Positions 9,873-22,612 of a DNA stretch of 64,000 bases are shown piece after piece. Position numbers and translations under genes: made by a program. This DNA comes from Sambucus nigra (taxonomy: Eukaryota > Streptophyta > Magnoliopsida > Dipsacales > Adoxaceae). Under the pieces are notes generated by a model that worked only from the letters and a program-made list of their open reading frames with translations, was not told where the DNA came from and ran no database searches. Location: assembly GCA_949130495.1 (NCBI GenBank), contig OX422222.1, forward strand, positions 104,769,709 to 104,833,708. The letters run 5' to 3'. How positions within the stretch are numbered: the first letter of the stretch is position 1; each line of letters begins with the position of its first letter.

Positions 9873-10733
9873 CGGGCCAGAATGCCCAATTTCGGCTATG
9901 AAGTTTATTGCTCTAACTTTTCCCAAACTCATATCTACCCACAACAACCATCTTTAATCCAACCAAAACAATCATAAATACATCCTAACTACTAGAATCC
10001 ACATAATAACTATCTAAATCAATGTTTAAGGGTTCAAACACTACAATTTCCCTAAAACCCTATTTTGGTTCAATCAATACCAATACACAACCATCACTAC
10101 AATTTATCCACCCTAAATCATATATTAGCAAGTAAGAAACTTGCCTTAAGGTTGTAATCTCATATTTCCTTGCGGTAGATGCAAACTCAAGCCCAATTTC
10201 TTCAATTCTTCTCATTTCTCTTATTTTTCTCGACAATTCTCTTCTTCTCTCTTTCTCTCTAGGTTTAGGAAGTATACACTTAGGAAATAAAATGGGTTGC
10301 AGGACCTAAATGTACAATTAACATTAGTGTCCCTCTTTACTTGTTAATACACCCCTAAAATGACTCGTAACTACATATTTAAGTCATAACCTGTTAAAAG
10401 TGCCCGGAACCCAAAAATACAACATGGCACTTATTTCGACTATCATGACCATTTCGGGACTAACCGCGCCCTCTAAATTAGCATCCGGAATAATATAAAT
10501 CATTTCAAGTTCCAACTTCATTTAAACAATAAATGTCGTTTAAAGCATAACGACACCATGAATCGTAACACAATGCTATTTACATTCACATAACAGTAAA
10601 TATTCAAAATCTTGTAAATATTATCTTTTAATTCACCTAAAACAATATTTATCCCATTATCCAATATTTTATATAATTAACTCTCATGGCAAATTAATAT
10701 AAAATAAATTACTCAAAAGTAAGGGTTATTACA

Positions 10734-10750
10734 TACTCCCCCCCTTATAA
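10734..10750 (-). other. E2 polypurine tract
   Basis: On the minus strand, a run TATAAGGGGGGGAGTA lies directly before the 3' LTR. A hairpin AATTTTG-AGGG-CAAAATT (10754-10771) precedes it, as in E1. Confidence 0.85.
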
Positions 10751-10752
10751 GG

Positions 10753-11168
10753 GAATTTTGCCCTCAAAATTAGGCGTACCTTGCAAAAAGAGAGTTGAAT
10801 ACTTTTCTCGCATATCGTCCCCACGCTCCCACGTTGATTTCTCGGCATTGTGATGACCCCATTGGACCCGAACCAAGGGCACCACTCAAGATCTTAGCCT
10901 ATGCTCCCCGTGCTCTAAGATTGCAACTGGTTGTTCCTCGTATGAAATATCGGGCTGCAATTCCATCCAAAGGAATGTGCCAGTGAGCTCCTTCACACCT
11001 TTTATACTTTTTCAGGGATGAAACATAAAACACATCATGAATCTGTTGTAAGTGTTCCGGTAAGGCAAGTTGATAAGCGACTGGGCCTACTTTAGTAATA
11101 ATAGGAAAAGGTCTGACGTAATGCGGCGTAAGCTTTCCTTTCTTCCCAAATAGCTTTATACCTTTCAT
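10753..11168 (-). pseudogene. E2 integrase C-terminus and chromodomain
   Basis: The upstream part has KGKLTPHYVRPFPII (GPF/Y module) and HDVFYVSSLKKY. A frameshift near 11000 moves the remainder into another frame, which reads QPDISYEEQPVAIL, then VPLVRVQWGHHNAEKS and TWERGDDMREKY, a chromodomain end. One stop lies before VVPLVR. It is truncated in function but recognisable throughout. Confidence 0.82.
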
Positions 11169-12234
11169 TGGCGATACTCACACCGAAACTTGATCTCCAA
11201 CCTCAAATCCACATGCCTTCTATTAGCATCAGCAAAACTCTTTTGACGATCTTGAGCTATTCGAATGCGATTGCGAATGAGTTCAATCTTCGAAGAAGTA
11301 TCCTGGATCATTTCAGGTCCAAGAAATTTATTATCCCCTACTTCCAACCAACAAGTAGGTGATCTACACGGTCGACCATATAATGCTTCATAGGGTGCCA
11401 TTCCGATAGTGAATTGGTACGAATTATTATAAGCAAATTCGACCAAGGGAAGGTATTGCTCCCAACCTCCTTTGAAATCAAGCACACACATTCTGAGGAT
11501 ATCCTCCAACATTTGGTTGACTCTTTCTGTTTGCCCATCTGTTTGAGGGTGATAGGAGGTACTCAACTTCAATTCAGTTCCCATAGCTTCTTGGAAACTT
11601 CGCCAAAAATGGGGAACAAAATTTTTGTCTCGATCGGAGACTATATTAATGGACACCCCGTGGAGTCTAACAATCTCTGTAATAAATAGCCGGGCATAAC
11701 GAGCAGTGTTAAAATCGGTGCGTACCGTAAGAAATGTGCTGACTTAGTTAAGCGATCCACGATAACCCAAATGGAATCATAATCGCTTTGTGACGTTGGC
11801 AATCCCGTGATAAAATACATCGAGATGCTTTCCCACTTCCACACCGGTATTTCCAAGGGTTGTAACAAACCCGTTGGTCGCTGATGATCTATTTTCACCA
11901 ACTGATAAGTAGTACATTGGGAAAGAAATTCAGAAATGTCCCGTTTCATACCCGCCCACCAATATTGACGGCGCATGTCTTGGTACATTTTGTCCTCACC
12001 AGGATGTACTGTAAATTTAGACCCATGAGATTCTATCATTACGACCCATCTTAAATCCCCTTCGTTCGGGACAATAAGTCTCCCGTGAAAACGTAACCAA
12101 CCCTCAGAACTTATAGAGTAGGATTCCGCTCCCTCGGTTAACAATTGGTGTATACGGTCCTGACAACTTTTGTGCCTTCCTTGAGCTTCCACAACCCGTA
12201 CCACTATAGTAGGCGTGACTGTCAACACCGGCAT
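11165..12234 (-). pseudogene. E2 integrase
   Basis: It spans two frames that overlap near 11650. The first (197 codons) carries the zinc region with [17 protein letters not shown] and SQCTTYQ, where the last Cys is Tyr. SMYFITGLP replaces SMDFITGLP, so the first catalytic Asp is Tyr140. The second has IVSDRDKNFVPHFW and TDGQTERVNQ, supplying the other Asp and the Glu. Loss of the first Asp makes this copy catalytically dead even without the frameshift. Confidence 0.9.
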
Positions 12235-12273
12235 AAATGCCCTAGTAATAGCGTCCTCTTGGCTAAGTTCTTT

Positions 12274-13521
12274 TCATTTAGCCTTCCATACCGTGGCTAA
12301 CTCCCCCTCGGGTTTTCGACTCAACGCATCCGCCACTACATTAGCCTTACCCGGGTGATAATGAATATCAAATTGGTAGTCTTTCACAAACTCTAACCAT
12401 CGACGCTGTCGCATATTCAAATCATTCTGTGAAAATAAATATTGCAACAATTTGTGGTCCGTGAAAAGACTAAACCTCTCTCCCAAGAGGCAATGTCTCC
12501 AAATCTTCAAGGCAAAAACCAAAGAAGCAAGTTCCAAATCATGAACCGGATAATTCTTCTCATAGGGCTTTAGTTTGCGAGAAGCATAAGAAATAGCCCG
12601 ATTCTCTTGCTGTAACATCCCCAACCCTTGCAGAGGTGTATCCGTGAAGACCAAATATTCCAAACTCGGCCTCGGTAATGCAAGTAATGGGACAAAAATC
12701 AACTTATCTTTCAGCTCATCAAAAGCTACCTGACAAGAATCATCCCAAACAAACCTCACCCCTTTTCGCGTTAAATTTATCAAAGGGCTAGCAATCTTAG
12801 AAAAACCCTTGATAAATCTGCGATAATAACCAGTCAAACCCAGAAAACTGAGAATCTCGGTAGGTGTCGTGGGCTGACCCCATTCCTTCACCGCAACAAC
12901 TTTACTCAAGTCTACCGAAATACCCTGAGCTGTCACAATGTGACCCAGAAACTGTATTTTCTGCAACCAAAAACCACACTTCTCAAACTTGGCATACAAT
13001 TGATGATCCCTCAATGTCTGCAGGACCAACCGTAAATGAGTAGCATGATCGGCTTCTGTTTAAGAATACACTAGGATGTCATCAATGAACACGATAAAAA
13101 ATTGCTCCAGAAAGTCTCAAAACACTCTATTTATAAGGTCCATAAACACTGTGGGGGCATTGATTAGCCCGGAAGGCATAACCAAAAATTCATAGGACCC
13201 ATATCTAGTTAGGAACGCAGTTTTGGACACGTCTTGCTCTCGTATCCGCAGCTGGTGATACCCAGTCCTCAAATCTATTTTAGATAAGTACGACGCTCTC
13301 CTATGTTGATCAAATAAATCATCAATCCGAGGTAGTGGGTATTTGTTCCTGATAGTGACTTTATTCAATTCCCTATAATCCACACACAACCGGAGAGAAC
13401 CATCTCTTTTCTTCACAAACAATATAGGAGCTCCCCACGGTGATGTACTACGCCTAATAAACCCCTGTTCTAACAACTTCTGAATCTGATCTCTTAACTC
13501 CCTCATCTCAACAGGAGCCAT
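12274..13521 (-). pseudogene. E2 reverse transcriptase and RNase H
   Basis: The upstream segment (13521-13117) has [43 protein letters not shown] and the LRTGYHQ block. A frameshift near 13116 is followed by [12 protein letters not shown] with the catalytic Asp pair and a TAA. The downstream segment (13029-12274) is RT connection plus RNase H with [17 protein letters not shown] and VADALSRKP, so all four RNase H acidic residues are kept, in contrast to E1. The expected Lys-Lys after LFV is intact here. Confidence 0.9.
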
Positions 13522-13568
13522 ACGGTATGGAGCTCTAGCAATCGATCGCGTTCCCAGTGATAAATCAA

Positions 13569-14198
13569 TTACGAACTCAATCTCCCTACTTGGAGGTAAA
13601 CCCGGTATTTCTCGAAAAGATCTTCAAATTCCCTGACGATCGGAATCGAATCTAAGGAAATGACTACATCCCAAGAAGTCTCCCCCGCAATGCAATACAA
13701 ATAAGTGCTAGAACCTCCCTCTGAACGAGGCATAGCCATTAAAAACATCTCTTGCCCCGGAATGGCAAAAACTATACTTTTCCCATAGCAATTTCCTATT
13801 GCACGATACTTTACTAGCCAATCCATACCCAGGATTACATCATACCCGACCATATCAAGGACGAGCAAATCGGCCTCAAAACACAAGTTACCAAGGTTTA
13901 TTTCTACACGTTTACAAACAAAGAAAATGAGCGAACCATCACCCATAGAAGATTCGACACTAGTGAAAGTACTCTCTGCATATTTAATTAGCTCCGTCGA
14001 TTACGCAAAACTTCTAGAAATAAACGTGTGTGTCGCACCCATATCAAACAGTAAACGACCTATATGCCCCTGAATGGGAAACTCACCCTCAATAGTTGGC
14101 GGCGCTGGCGGGGCTGGAGGAAGCATAGCATCCTGTATGTGGTAGACACGCCCATACTGTAGTTGTCCCTGTTGTGGAGGGACGACTGGGTTAGGCAC
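13569..14198 (-). pseudogene. E2 protease
   Basis: LLFDMGATHTF near the start has Met in place of Thr in the D-T/S-G triad. A break near 13980 precedes the second half, with VILGMDWL and the PEGGSS-like tail (SEGGSSTYLYCIAGE). The C-terminal part runs into the RT linker. Aspartic protease of the Gag-Pol polyprotein, inactive as it stands. Confidence 0.85.
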
Positions 14199-14199
14199 C

Positions 14200-15367
14200 G
14201 GTGGTGGTAGTTATTCCTGCTGATGCTGTGGAACTCTAGGAAACTGTCCCCCAATCAACTACGGACACGCCTTCCTATAATGACCCGGCTCCCCACATTG
14301 AAAACAACGACCCGTCATATTTTCCTAATTTCGGCCCCTATTATTTTTGAACTGCCCAAAGCCTTGGCCCGGATGGCCTCGACCCCATTGTTACCCTGAC
14401 CTGCCTGTTGCTGTTGTTGGGCACCTTGGCCGTGCCTGAAATTACTACCACCAAAATTAAATCCCCCAAAATGCTGCCTTTTGGACAAATCCCCTTACTG
14501 GGTATCCCTTTCCTTCTGCTTACCTCCCGATGATTGGGACGAGGGTAATGCTCCCCCTCCTGTACCATTGCCTCCTGCCTTACTCGCTTGCCCCACAACT
14601 GAAACTTTCTTACTTCCTTGAATATGCAACCGATGATCTTGACAATGAAGTAACGAGACACTCATCACATCCTCGAAAGTTTGCAAAGCTGGATTGCCCA
14701 GGAAGTGTTGCCGTATCCTCCAATGTAAGACTCTAATGAACTTTGATATTCTCCTCTCCTCCGGAGTTACCTCATCTGGCACAAAACTAGCTAAACGAGT
14801 GAATTCCTCCTCATACTCTGCCACCGAACGTTTACCTTGAACTACATCTTGAAGCTTCCTCCTTATTTCCCTTTGGACTGCCAGAGGAAAATATTATCGA
14901 TCAAACAAAACCCAAAAGTCAGTGATAGTCATAGCATCTCTTTGCTCTGGCGTGGTCATTGACTCCCACCAATGTAAGGCTGCTCCAACTATCTTAAAAG
15001 TAGTAAGGATTTATTTCCGTTCTTCACTACAATCTATCAAGCGAAGATGGCGTTGCATATCCTGTTTCCATTGGTTAGCTACTATCACATTGGAACCACC
15101 CTGAAATTCTGGGGGATAACCCTTTAAGAAGGATTCTCTGACTCTTTCCCATGGAGAAGGTCCCCCAAGGGCTTGTACTTACTGAGCCCTCGGTTGTTGG
15201 GCTTGGGGAATTTGCTAAACCACGACAGCCATCGCAGCATTGACCGCCTGGGCCATAATATTGGCTACTTCAGCGGCATTTATTATCCCTTGCTGTGGCG
15301 GTGGAGGACCTACATCATCTTTAACAACTCTATTTATTCTCGTAGGGCGACCTCTCTTGGGCGGCAT
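14200..15367 (-). pseudogene. E2 gag, complete type with capsid and one zinc knuckle
   Basis: It starts at an ATG on the minus strand at 15367 (MPPKRGRPTR). It has the gag capsid core with PWERVRESFLKGYPPEFQGG, WWESMTTPEQRDAMT and SVAEYEEEFTRLAS through LLHCQDHRLH, then a Gln/Gly-rich linker and a knuckle CFQCGEPGHYRKAC (about 14310-14265). Several in-frame stops and shifts occur. It is the useful contrast to E1 and E4, where the capsid core is missing. Confidence 0.87.
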
Positions 15368-15535
15368 CTGAGACGAAGAAACAACTGAATTAGAATATTA
15401 TTAAGAACAATTTATATTGCAGAAGATCATGAATATAGGCAAACAAAACAGTCATAATATTTAGGCTCTATATCAAAGAACGCTACGGTAGAACGTGATA
15501 AGTCCACATAAATCCGAAAGACTCTAGAACGTGAT

Positions 15536-15547
15536 GCTCTGATACCA
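15536..15547 (-). other. E2 primer binding site (initiator Met tRNA)
   Basis: TGGTATCAGAGC on the minus strand, two bases from the LTR end at 15550. Confidence 0.92.
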
Positions 15548-15549
15548 TC

Positions 15550-18232
15550 TGTGACACCCCGCTTATTAAAATAAAAGGTGGCTAGCCCGATACTCCAATA
15601 ATAACATGAATCATAAATTGGCCATTCTTAGCATCACCATAATACAATAAGTATACGAGATAACCACCCATTATTTTGAAAACCGGATTGTCATAATTTA
15701 TGAGTAAGTTAAGGAAAAACATTTAAACAATCCAATTGAAAAGAAGTTGGATACAAATAAAGACATATATTAAATCGATAACTATATACAACAAAATAAC
15801 CGAATAAGCTGTCGATTAACAGACATAAATAATTGGGTTACACCGAGTATTAAAGGATGATGTCACATATATAATACAAGTAAAAAACTTGGGCAACGCG
15901 CCTGAAAGTGAAACCGATCATAACTAGAATACAAAAAGATGGAAGCGTCTATATCAAATATCCCATAACATTCGCAAAGGGTTATGGCTCCAGGACACAG
16001 GAAAAGAAAAGTCAATACGGGCGTCCTTACGGTGGAACACCTGGTCGAATATATGATTCATGCAAAACAAAGAGATATAAATGGGTCAGGGCCCGGTTTA
16101 ATATGATCACCAAGTGAATAAAATGTATTACAGTTATGGACAGTTTAATCATCATGAATAAGCTTGTTTCGTTCACCATGATTAATGATAAGAAATCTAA
16201 TTTCTCAATCTAAAAGCATACCTAACTCAATATTAATAACAATGATCTCAATCCACTTATGCCGGAGAATATTGATAATATATTACTTATTGAGATTCCA
16301 TTTCCTTTTATACGCAGTTCATTTCACTGTTCCTTTCTCATTAGGAAACGTACTCAAAGAAATTGATTTCATAAAGTGCTTCGCCATTAATAATATCCCA
16401 CTTTAATATGAATAGTTATATTACATACATATAACGATTCTAAGACCGCCCTTCTGGGTTTCCCCACTGGACGCGCCCCTAAATTGCTATCATCTTCGAG
16501 GGCCTATCACACATGACAACCTGGGCATCCTACATCGCATAACGTCGGGAAGCGTCCATATACCTTCGACAGTGAGTCATAACCACACCCGAAATTACCT
16601 CACTTCGAACAATAATCACACAATACATAATAATCGATCCTATGACCGAGGACTATATTCACCCTGCATTCACTAGCCAGGGGACTTCACCTCATACGCG
16701 TAACTTCCCCTATGATAGCATTTAGAGAGGTGTGTATATACAAATTATCATTCACAACTTAATCTTATTTTAAAATATGCATTTCGTTTTATCCGGAGCC
16801 ATATTCGTTTAATGTTACCATTATAAACTTCAACGTTTAATAAATCCCCCAAATTAGTATCCGAGAAATAATGATGTTACTATAATCCACCAAGTCTAGT
16901 ATACCTCAATCGCGTCTTTAAAGTCCCCTGATGTATAATCTTGCATCTCCTAATCTCAAACTAGCTTGCTACGGGAAGAAACTACCTTATCATCTAGGTG
17001 ATAATCCCCTGAATAATCCCATCTATTCCCTTTCTAGTATAGGGTAGTTACCTAACTAATATAAGACTCTAGGACACTAAGTTTACTTCATAAGAGAAGT
17101 TCCCTAGGTCCTAAGCCTAAAAGAAAAGGTCTATAACTAAGTTAGAAAATTACCTTAAAACAGCAGGAATTCCGAATCGATTCGCCATGGCCGAATCGAT
17201 TCGGTCTTGAAAGCGAATCGATTCAGGTAGGCCGAATCGATTTGGTTAAGAGGACCCAATATTCCTCAAATTGTCGAATCAATTCGGATAGGCTGAATCG
17301 ATTCGGTCCACTCAGACCTGTAGCCTACCCCTTTAGAGAATCGATACGTTAGGGGCGAATCGATTCGCCTGGGCTAGAATGCCCAATTTCGACTATGGAG
17401 TTTATTGGTCCAACTTTTCCCAAACTTATATCTACCCATAACAACCATCTTTAATCCAACCAAAACAATCATAAATACATCCTAACTACTAGAATCCACA
17501 CAATAACTATCTAAATCAATGTTTAAGGGTACAAACACTACAATTTCGCTAAAACCCTATATTGGTTCAATCAATACCAATACAAAACCATCACTACAAT
17601 TTATCCACCCTAAATCATATATTAGCAATTAAGAAACTTGCCTTAAGGTTGTAATATCAGATTTCCTTGCGGTAGATGCAAACTCAAGCCCAATTTCTTC
17701 AATTCTTCTCCTTTCTCTTCTTTTTCTCCACAATTCTCTTCTTCTTTCTTTCTCTCTAGGTTTAGGAAGTATACACTTAGGAAAAAAATGGGTTGCAAGT
17801 CCTAAACGTGCAATTAACATTAGTGTCCCTCTTTAATTGTTAATAAACCCCTAAAATGACTCGTAACTACATATTTAAGTCATAACGTGTTAAAAGTGCC
17901 CGGAACCCAAAAATACAACATGGCACCTATTTCGACTATTATGACTATTTCGGGACTAATCGCGCCCTCTAAATTGGCATCCGGAATAATATAAATCATT
18001 TCAAGTTCCAACTTCATTTAAACAATAAATGCCGTTTAAAGCACAACCACACCATGAATCGTAACACAATGCTATTTACATTCACATAACAGTAAATATG
18101 CAAAATCTTGTAAATATTATCTTTTAATTCACCTAAAACATATATTTATCCCATTATCCAATATTTTTTATAATTACCTCTCATGGCAAATTAATATAAA
18201 ATAAATTACTCAAAAGTAAAGGTTATTACACT
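15550..18232 (-). repeat. 5' LTR of E2 (complete, 2683 bp)
   Basis: On the minus strand it runs from TGTAATAACC (18232) to GGGGTGTCACA (15550). It contains AAG|GCAAGT (intron start 17641), the palindrome cluster at 17173-17372, and the putative acceptor CCAG|GTGTTCCACC (intron end 16041). The block after that acceptor resembles the GTGCCCAGCCACAGGG block of the other families. No gene is present; short open frames here are chance. Confidence 0.93.
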
Positions 18233-19140
18233 TATATTTTACATTAGGTTTAGGGTTTGTAAGGAGATTTGGCCCTTCTCCATTTTCCTTTGGGATTTGC
18301 CCATTTTTATGTATGTAAGTTTACTTTTCATTGTATCTTTCATTTATTTATTTATTTCTTTACTTGCTTCCTACAATTTTGATGCCTAGTTAATATTCAT
18401 TTCTTGTTATTCATTGCTTTCATAATTAGGTATACTTTCTTGCTTTTAATCCATGTCATTTACCATGCTTTCTAGCTAATTTAGTCTAGGTTGTGTTGGA
18501 TTGAACTCACCTATGGGTTGATTTGGTTGCTTTGCTTTGGTGATGGAGTCTCACGGGTCTATTTCGAGTGACTTGTCCTAGTTATTACGCTTAGGAGATT
18601 TAAGGGGGTTTATCATGTATGCTCTGTATTTATGACCTTGTGTGTGTAGTTTCTGGGATATTTATTGACGCCAAAACCTTATTAGACTTTTATGCGAATT
18701 TAGGGGTGTGACAACTCTTGATTTAATTAACTGTCAAAATAAGACTCAATCGTAATAACTTGTCAACCCATGTAACCATTTTATACTAATTAACTCTAGG
18801 TGAGGGATATCCGACGCAACCTATAATGTTTATTCTCTTTTTTTAATTTAGTTTAAATACACTCGCCTAGTTTAATCTTTTCCTTTTTGTTAGAAATTAT
18901 ATTTTACACTTTTATTTTAGAAGTATTAAACCAATTAAATTCTAGCAACTTGTCTTTATGGATTCGATACCCGGACTGTCCGTTATACTCCCTTAAAAGA
19001 GGGTAGTTATAGTTTAGGTCTTTGTATAAAGTTGGTGAGCCGAATATAATAAACGACCAGCATCGGTAACACGACACCGCGATAAACCCCTGTCTATCAC
19101 TACACTTGAGGTGAATTCATTGTATGATCTTGGTATCATT
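18233..19140 (+). other. Tat/Athila-like leader or LTR remnant, no gene
   Basis: AT-rich sequence without coding signal. The stretch around 18950-19080 (GGATTCGATACCCGGACTG and the following text) resembles the 3' LTR/leader segment that precedes the primer site in Tat/Athila-type gypsy elements. The left boundary is the end of E2. This is inference from layout, not from a second copy in the window. Confidence 0.35.
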
Positions 19141-19144
19141 AATT

Positions 19145-19160
19145 TGGTGTTGTCTGTGGG
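19145..19160 (+). other. Possible primer site of a Tat-like element
   Basis: TGGTGTTGTCTGTGGG resembles the TGGCGCCGTCTGTGGG primer-site text of Tat-type gypsy elements, with two transitions. The first possible gag ATG is about 190 bases downstream. Confidence 0.4.
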
Positions 19161-19350
19161 AACGCTTTCATCGCTCTCATCTTAGCTTGGATTTCCTCTT
19201 TTATCTGTGGTTGTGATTCTAGTCCACCATTGTTGGATCTGAATCACCATTGAAAGAAATTGGGTGGAGGAGTTCATCAACTTCCCTATCAAATTCATCT
19301 TTTATGGGGTTTTGCACCTCCGTTATTGTTGTTTCTCTCTCTAATCAACG

Positions 19351-19614
19351 ATGTCTTCTGATCCACCGTCAAATGTCGGGGATGGTTCTAGTCAACCCGC
19401 TCTGCAATCTGAGATGGTCGACGTCATAACAATAATGAGATCTCTGGTAGCCAGTCAGTATACAACACCAGATGGTGGTATTCAATTAGGAGATTATGAG
19501 ATGGATCTTAGAGGACCCGACTGTAAATCTAATCACTCTAGTAATCGTGAGAGGGAATGCACCACCAACATTCGGGGGACCACCAATAATTCTAGTGAAG
19601 TAGGTTCCGTATGA
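19351..19614 (+). pseudogene. N-terminal gag remnant of a Tat-like element
   Basis: An 87-codon frame begins MSSDPPSNVGDG and has a hydrophobic heptad-like stretch (MVDVITIMRSLVASQ), common near the start of Tat-type gag. Similarity is weak; position after the primer-like site is the main support. A Tat-like capsid piece occurs in the same orientation at 62744-63240 and could be the other side of the same element. Confidence 0.3.
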
Positions 19615-20264
19615 CCTGAGGAGGAGCGAGATTATTGATCCCGTCATCTCCGCCTTGGTAAGAAGGTACATGGTGGACTTGATGACATGGCATACGAGGA
19701 GGAGCACGACTTCACCGGGACTATTTATAGTGTTTTACTTTGATATTCATAAAATCAAGTACGTAACAATAAATTTTTATGATTTTTTATAAATGGGGTT
19801 CTCTTATTGATTTGTTTGTTTTATATATACAAGGTAAATATTTCCTTATATTTTGGATCAATTTTAAATCATGATGGGTGAAATATTTTATAAGTAAACA
19901 TGTATTTGAATTGAATGAGAAGTTTTGTTGATGTTTACATTTTGTGTGTTTAAAAGCATATTTTGAGGAGAGCACAAGTTGACACTGTTGTAATTAGTAA
20001 GGACAATTTGGTTGTATAAATAAGATTCCCATTATGAGGAGGGCACAAGTGGACACTGTTAACTAGCACACATTGTACTCACGGTTTAGACTCTCATCTA
20101 GCAACCCTAGAACTCCAAGTCATTTTCCCTCCTAGTAAACAAATAATCCCATATTTCCTTGTGGGCATAACAAGGCCAACTTATTAAACCATATGTATTT
20201 TGTACATTACTGCATTGTACTCTAGACAACATTTATAATTAGCATTATTTTAGATTTGATTACT
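19615..20264. other. Unassigned AT-rich stretch with a short direct repeat
   Basis: No coding signal. GAGGAGAGCACAAGTTGACACTG (about 19966) recurs with two changes at about 20037, some 71 bases on. A TATA-like TATAAATAAG lies between them (20016-20025). It may be a decayed LTR; I cannot define its ends. Confidence 0.3.
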
Positions 20265-20874
20265 CTATAATTTAGCATTGTCCATTGGAAAACTTCCACC
20301 CCCAACTTGATTTCCCAAAATTTTAACCATAAGTGTTGAGCAGTCATACCAATATTGAGTGTGTCGGTCACAAATGGAACCAAAGACTATGTTATCAATA
20401 TAAAACTGTGTAATCAAAATATCATTTTTTTCTCTATGCACGAACAGTGTCATATCAACTCCCCCTCTCTTGAAGCCAAGGTCCAAGAGGTAGGAATTAA
20501 GCCTCGTATACCAAGCTCGATGAGCTTGATTCAATCCGCATAGGCCTTTCTTAAGATAAAAAAACATGATCGGGGAGTTTAGGATCTTCAAATCCTTTAG
20601 GTTGTTCCGTAAAGGCCGCCTCATGTAGAATTCCATTAAGGAAGGAACTCTTGACATCCATTTGGTACAACTTGAACTTTAGATAACACACTATGGCTAG
20701 CAAAAGACAAACAAACTCTATCCTAATAACATGAGCAAATGTCTCGTCAAAGTTTACACCCTTAATTTGGGTGTAACTTTGAGCAACCGACCTATCCTCG
20801 TTACGAAAAATGGTACTATGCTCATCCATCTGATTTTTATAAACCCATTTGGTACCAATGACATTTGGTGTCAC
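20265..20874 (-). pseudogene. C1 Ty1/copia reverse transcriptase (3' half of the element)
   Basis: On the minus strand it reads IGTKWVYKNQMDE, FDETFAHVIRIEFVCLLLAI, KLYQMDVKSSFLNG and EQPKGFEDP. After a shift near 20600 it continues KKGLCGLNQAHRAWYTRL, GFKRGGVDMTLFV and FYIDNIVFGS, where the YVDDI active motif has become YIDNI (second Asp lost). Similarity stops at about 20290 and no RNase H follows, so the 3' end and the 3' LTR of C1 are missing. It continues upstream with the integrase at 21242-22120. Confidence 0.9.
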
Positions 20875-21241
20875 TAGGTTAGGGGACTAATTCCAGACAT
20901 CATTCTTTTTAAATTGAATTAACTTTTATTACATGGCATTAATCCAATGTTCATCCTTAAGTGCTTCCTTGATGTTCTGGGGCTCGATTTGAGACGTGTA
21001 GAAAAAATATCTAACCTCATATTCTAATTTAGCACGAGTCTCGAATCCTTGGTTGAGATCTCCAAGAATGTTTGTGGGTCATGACTCTTAAGAACCTATG
21101 ATGGTGGATCATATTTGTCAAGAGTGAGGTCCACCATGTCATTGTGAGAAATATTAGGATCATCACTAGGGGGTGTAACATTCTCACAAGTGATATCATC
21201 ATCGATAAATGTTATAAAAGAATCATATTTAATTGTGACAT

Positions 21242-22120
21242 TTATCGATTATGTGATCTTATAACTTTTAAGGTTGTAAACCCCATATGTTTGATGGTCG
21301 ATGAATATCCTAAAAATATTCCCTCGTCACTCCTAGAGTCAAACTTTACTAAGTTCTCTCTATTATGGATAATGTAGCAATGAGTCCCCAAAACTAGGAA
21401 ATATAGCAGGTTGGGATTTTTCCCGGTCCACAATTCATATGGAGTTTTAGTGGTGTGTGGACAAAGATAAACCCTATTCACCATGTGGCATGCATGTTAA
21501 CAGCCTCTACCCACTAAAACTTAGGCACACTTCGACCAAGAAGCGTGGACTTTTCCATCTCTTGAATAGTCCTATTATTCCACTCAACAATGTTGTTTTA
21601 TTAAGGTGTGACCATTGCAGACAATTCATGTTTGATGCCTAACTCATCACAAAACTCTCTAACACCGGCATCAATAAATTTCGTGCCATTGTCACCTCGA
21701 ATCCAATTTATTATGATACTATGTCGATTTCGTATAACACGACACTTGATTGTTAGAAACTCAATAACTTCTGACTTTCCCTAAGTAATCCTACAGTGTA
21801 ATACCTCGAAAAGTCATCGACCATCATTATAATATACTTTTTACCGCCAATGCACTCCGTACATATTGGACCCTTGATATCCATTTGTATCAACTCTAAT
21901 ACATGGCAGGTAGTAATAGTATTCAACTTTCCATGCAGACATTTGATTTGCTTTCCATATCACAAACCAAGGAAGTTAGTTTTCCTAGAGATGGTAAGCC
22001 ACGAACTAGGTCTTTCTTTATAAGGCAATCGAGATCCCTATAGTTCACACAACGTAGTCTTTGATGCTAAAAGGCGATAAGGGGGACCCTAGAACTATTG
22101 CAGACTAATGAGGATTTAGG
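21242..22120 (-). pseudogene. C1 copia GAG-pre-integrase and integrase
   Basis: From 22116 downward on the minus strand, in several frames, it reads KKDLVRGLPSLGK, HVLELIQMDIKGPI, KKYIIMMVDDFSRY and, further on, TTKTPYELWTGKNPNL and KFDSRSDEGIFLGYS. These are the copia pre-integrase linker, integrase core and C-terminal block in order. The protease that should precede it stands at 56845-57470, and the text resumes there in the same orientation, which shows that E3 split this gene. Confidence 0.85.
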
Positions 22121-22603
22121 TGTAATACCCAGTATTTTTGAGGAATTTTATTTTAATTATGGAATTATGATTAATTAATTTAAATGGAGAAAAAATTATT
22201 TTTAATTAATCCGGATTTAAATTTAATAATTACTAGCATGACAAGAGTTAGTATTTATTGGTGATAATTATGTTGAATATTACTTAGTGAGTAAAGTAAT
22301 ATATGATTACGAAAATATTATTATGGCCGGGGTGAAAAATATGGCAGTTGCAATATACTTAGTTGGGACGCGCATGTGAGTCGTGTCGGTATTACTTTAT
22401 TGGGTTAAAAAGATAATTGATTTTTAAGTAACTCGTATGAGCATTTCGAGTGCACCGATGAGTCCGGAAGGGTCGAGATAGTAAAAAAACTCTATCTGAG
22501 TGTTTTATTTGGATTTCGAAGAAATTTAGGCCAAACCGACACCCCAGAGGGGTATTTTGGTCTTTTGAGATTTTGAGGAATTAATATGGACGAAAATAGA
22601 TAA

Positions 22604-22612
22604 TATAAAAGG
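22604..22612 (+). promoter_or_regulatory. TATA-box candidate in the E3 LTR
   Basis: TATAAAAGG, about 480 bases into the LTR and about 200 upstream of the putative LTR-intron donor. It is a plausible core promoter for element transcription. The 3' LTR has a weakened ATAATTAAAAAGG at the equivalent place. Confidence 0.4.

Larger units (their letters stand above)
9115..10733 (-). repeat. 3' LTR of E2 (5' part, cut by E1)
   Basis: It aligns with 16571-18232 of the other E2 LTR. On the minus strand it starts TGTAATAACCC at 10733. AG|GCAAGT (intron start at 10144) is present, but the acceptor portion was separated by E1. No gene is present. Confidence 0.92.
9115..18232 (-). mobile_element. E2: Ty3/gypsy chromovirus (Tekay type), minus strand
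   Basis: On the minus strand the order is 5' LTR (right, 18232-15550), primer site, full-length gag with one zinc knuckle, protease, RT, RNase H, integrase, chromodomain, polypurine tract, 3' LTR (left). The left LTR is cut at 9115 by E1, and its remainder lies beyond the window. LTRs begin TGTAATAACC and end GGGGTGTCACA, and differ strongly from those of E1. The coding region has several frameshifts and stops. Confidence 0.92.

Noticed and set aside
18245..18258. TTTAGGG-like text as telomeric repeat
   Set aside because: A single unit only; no array.
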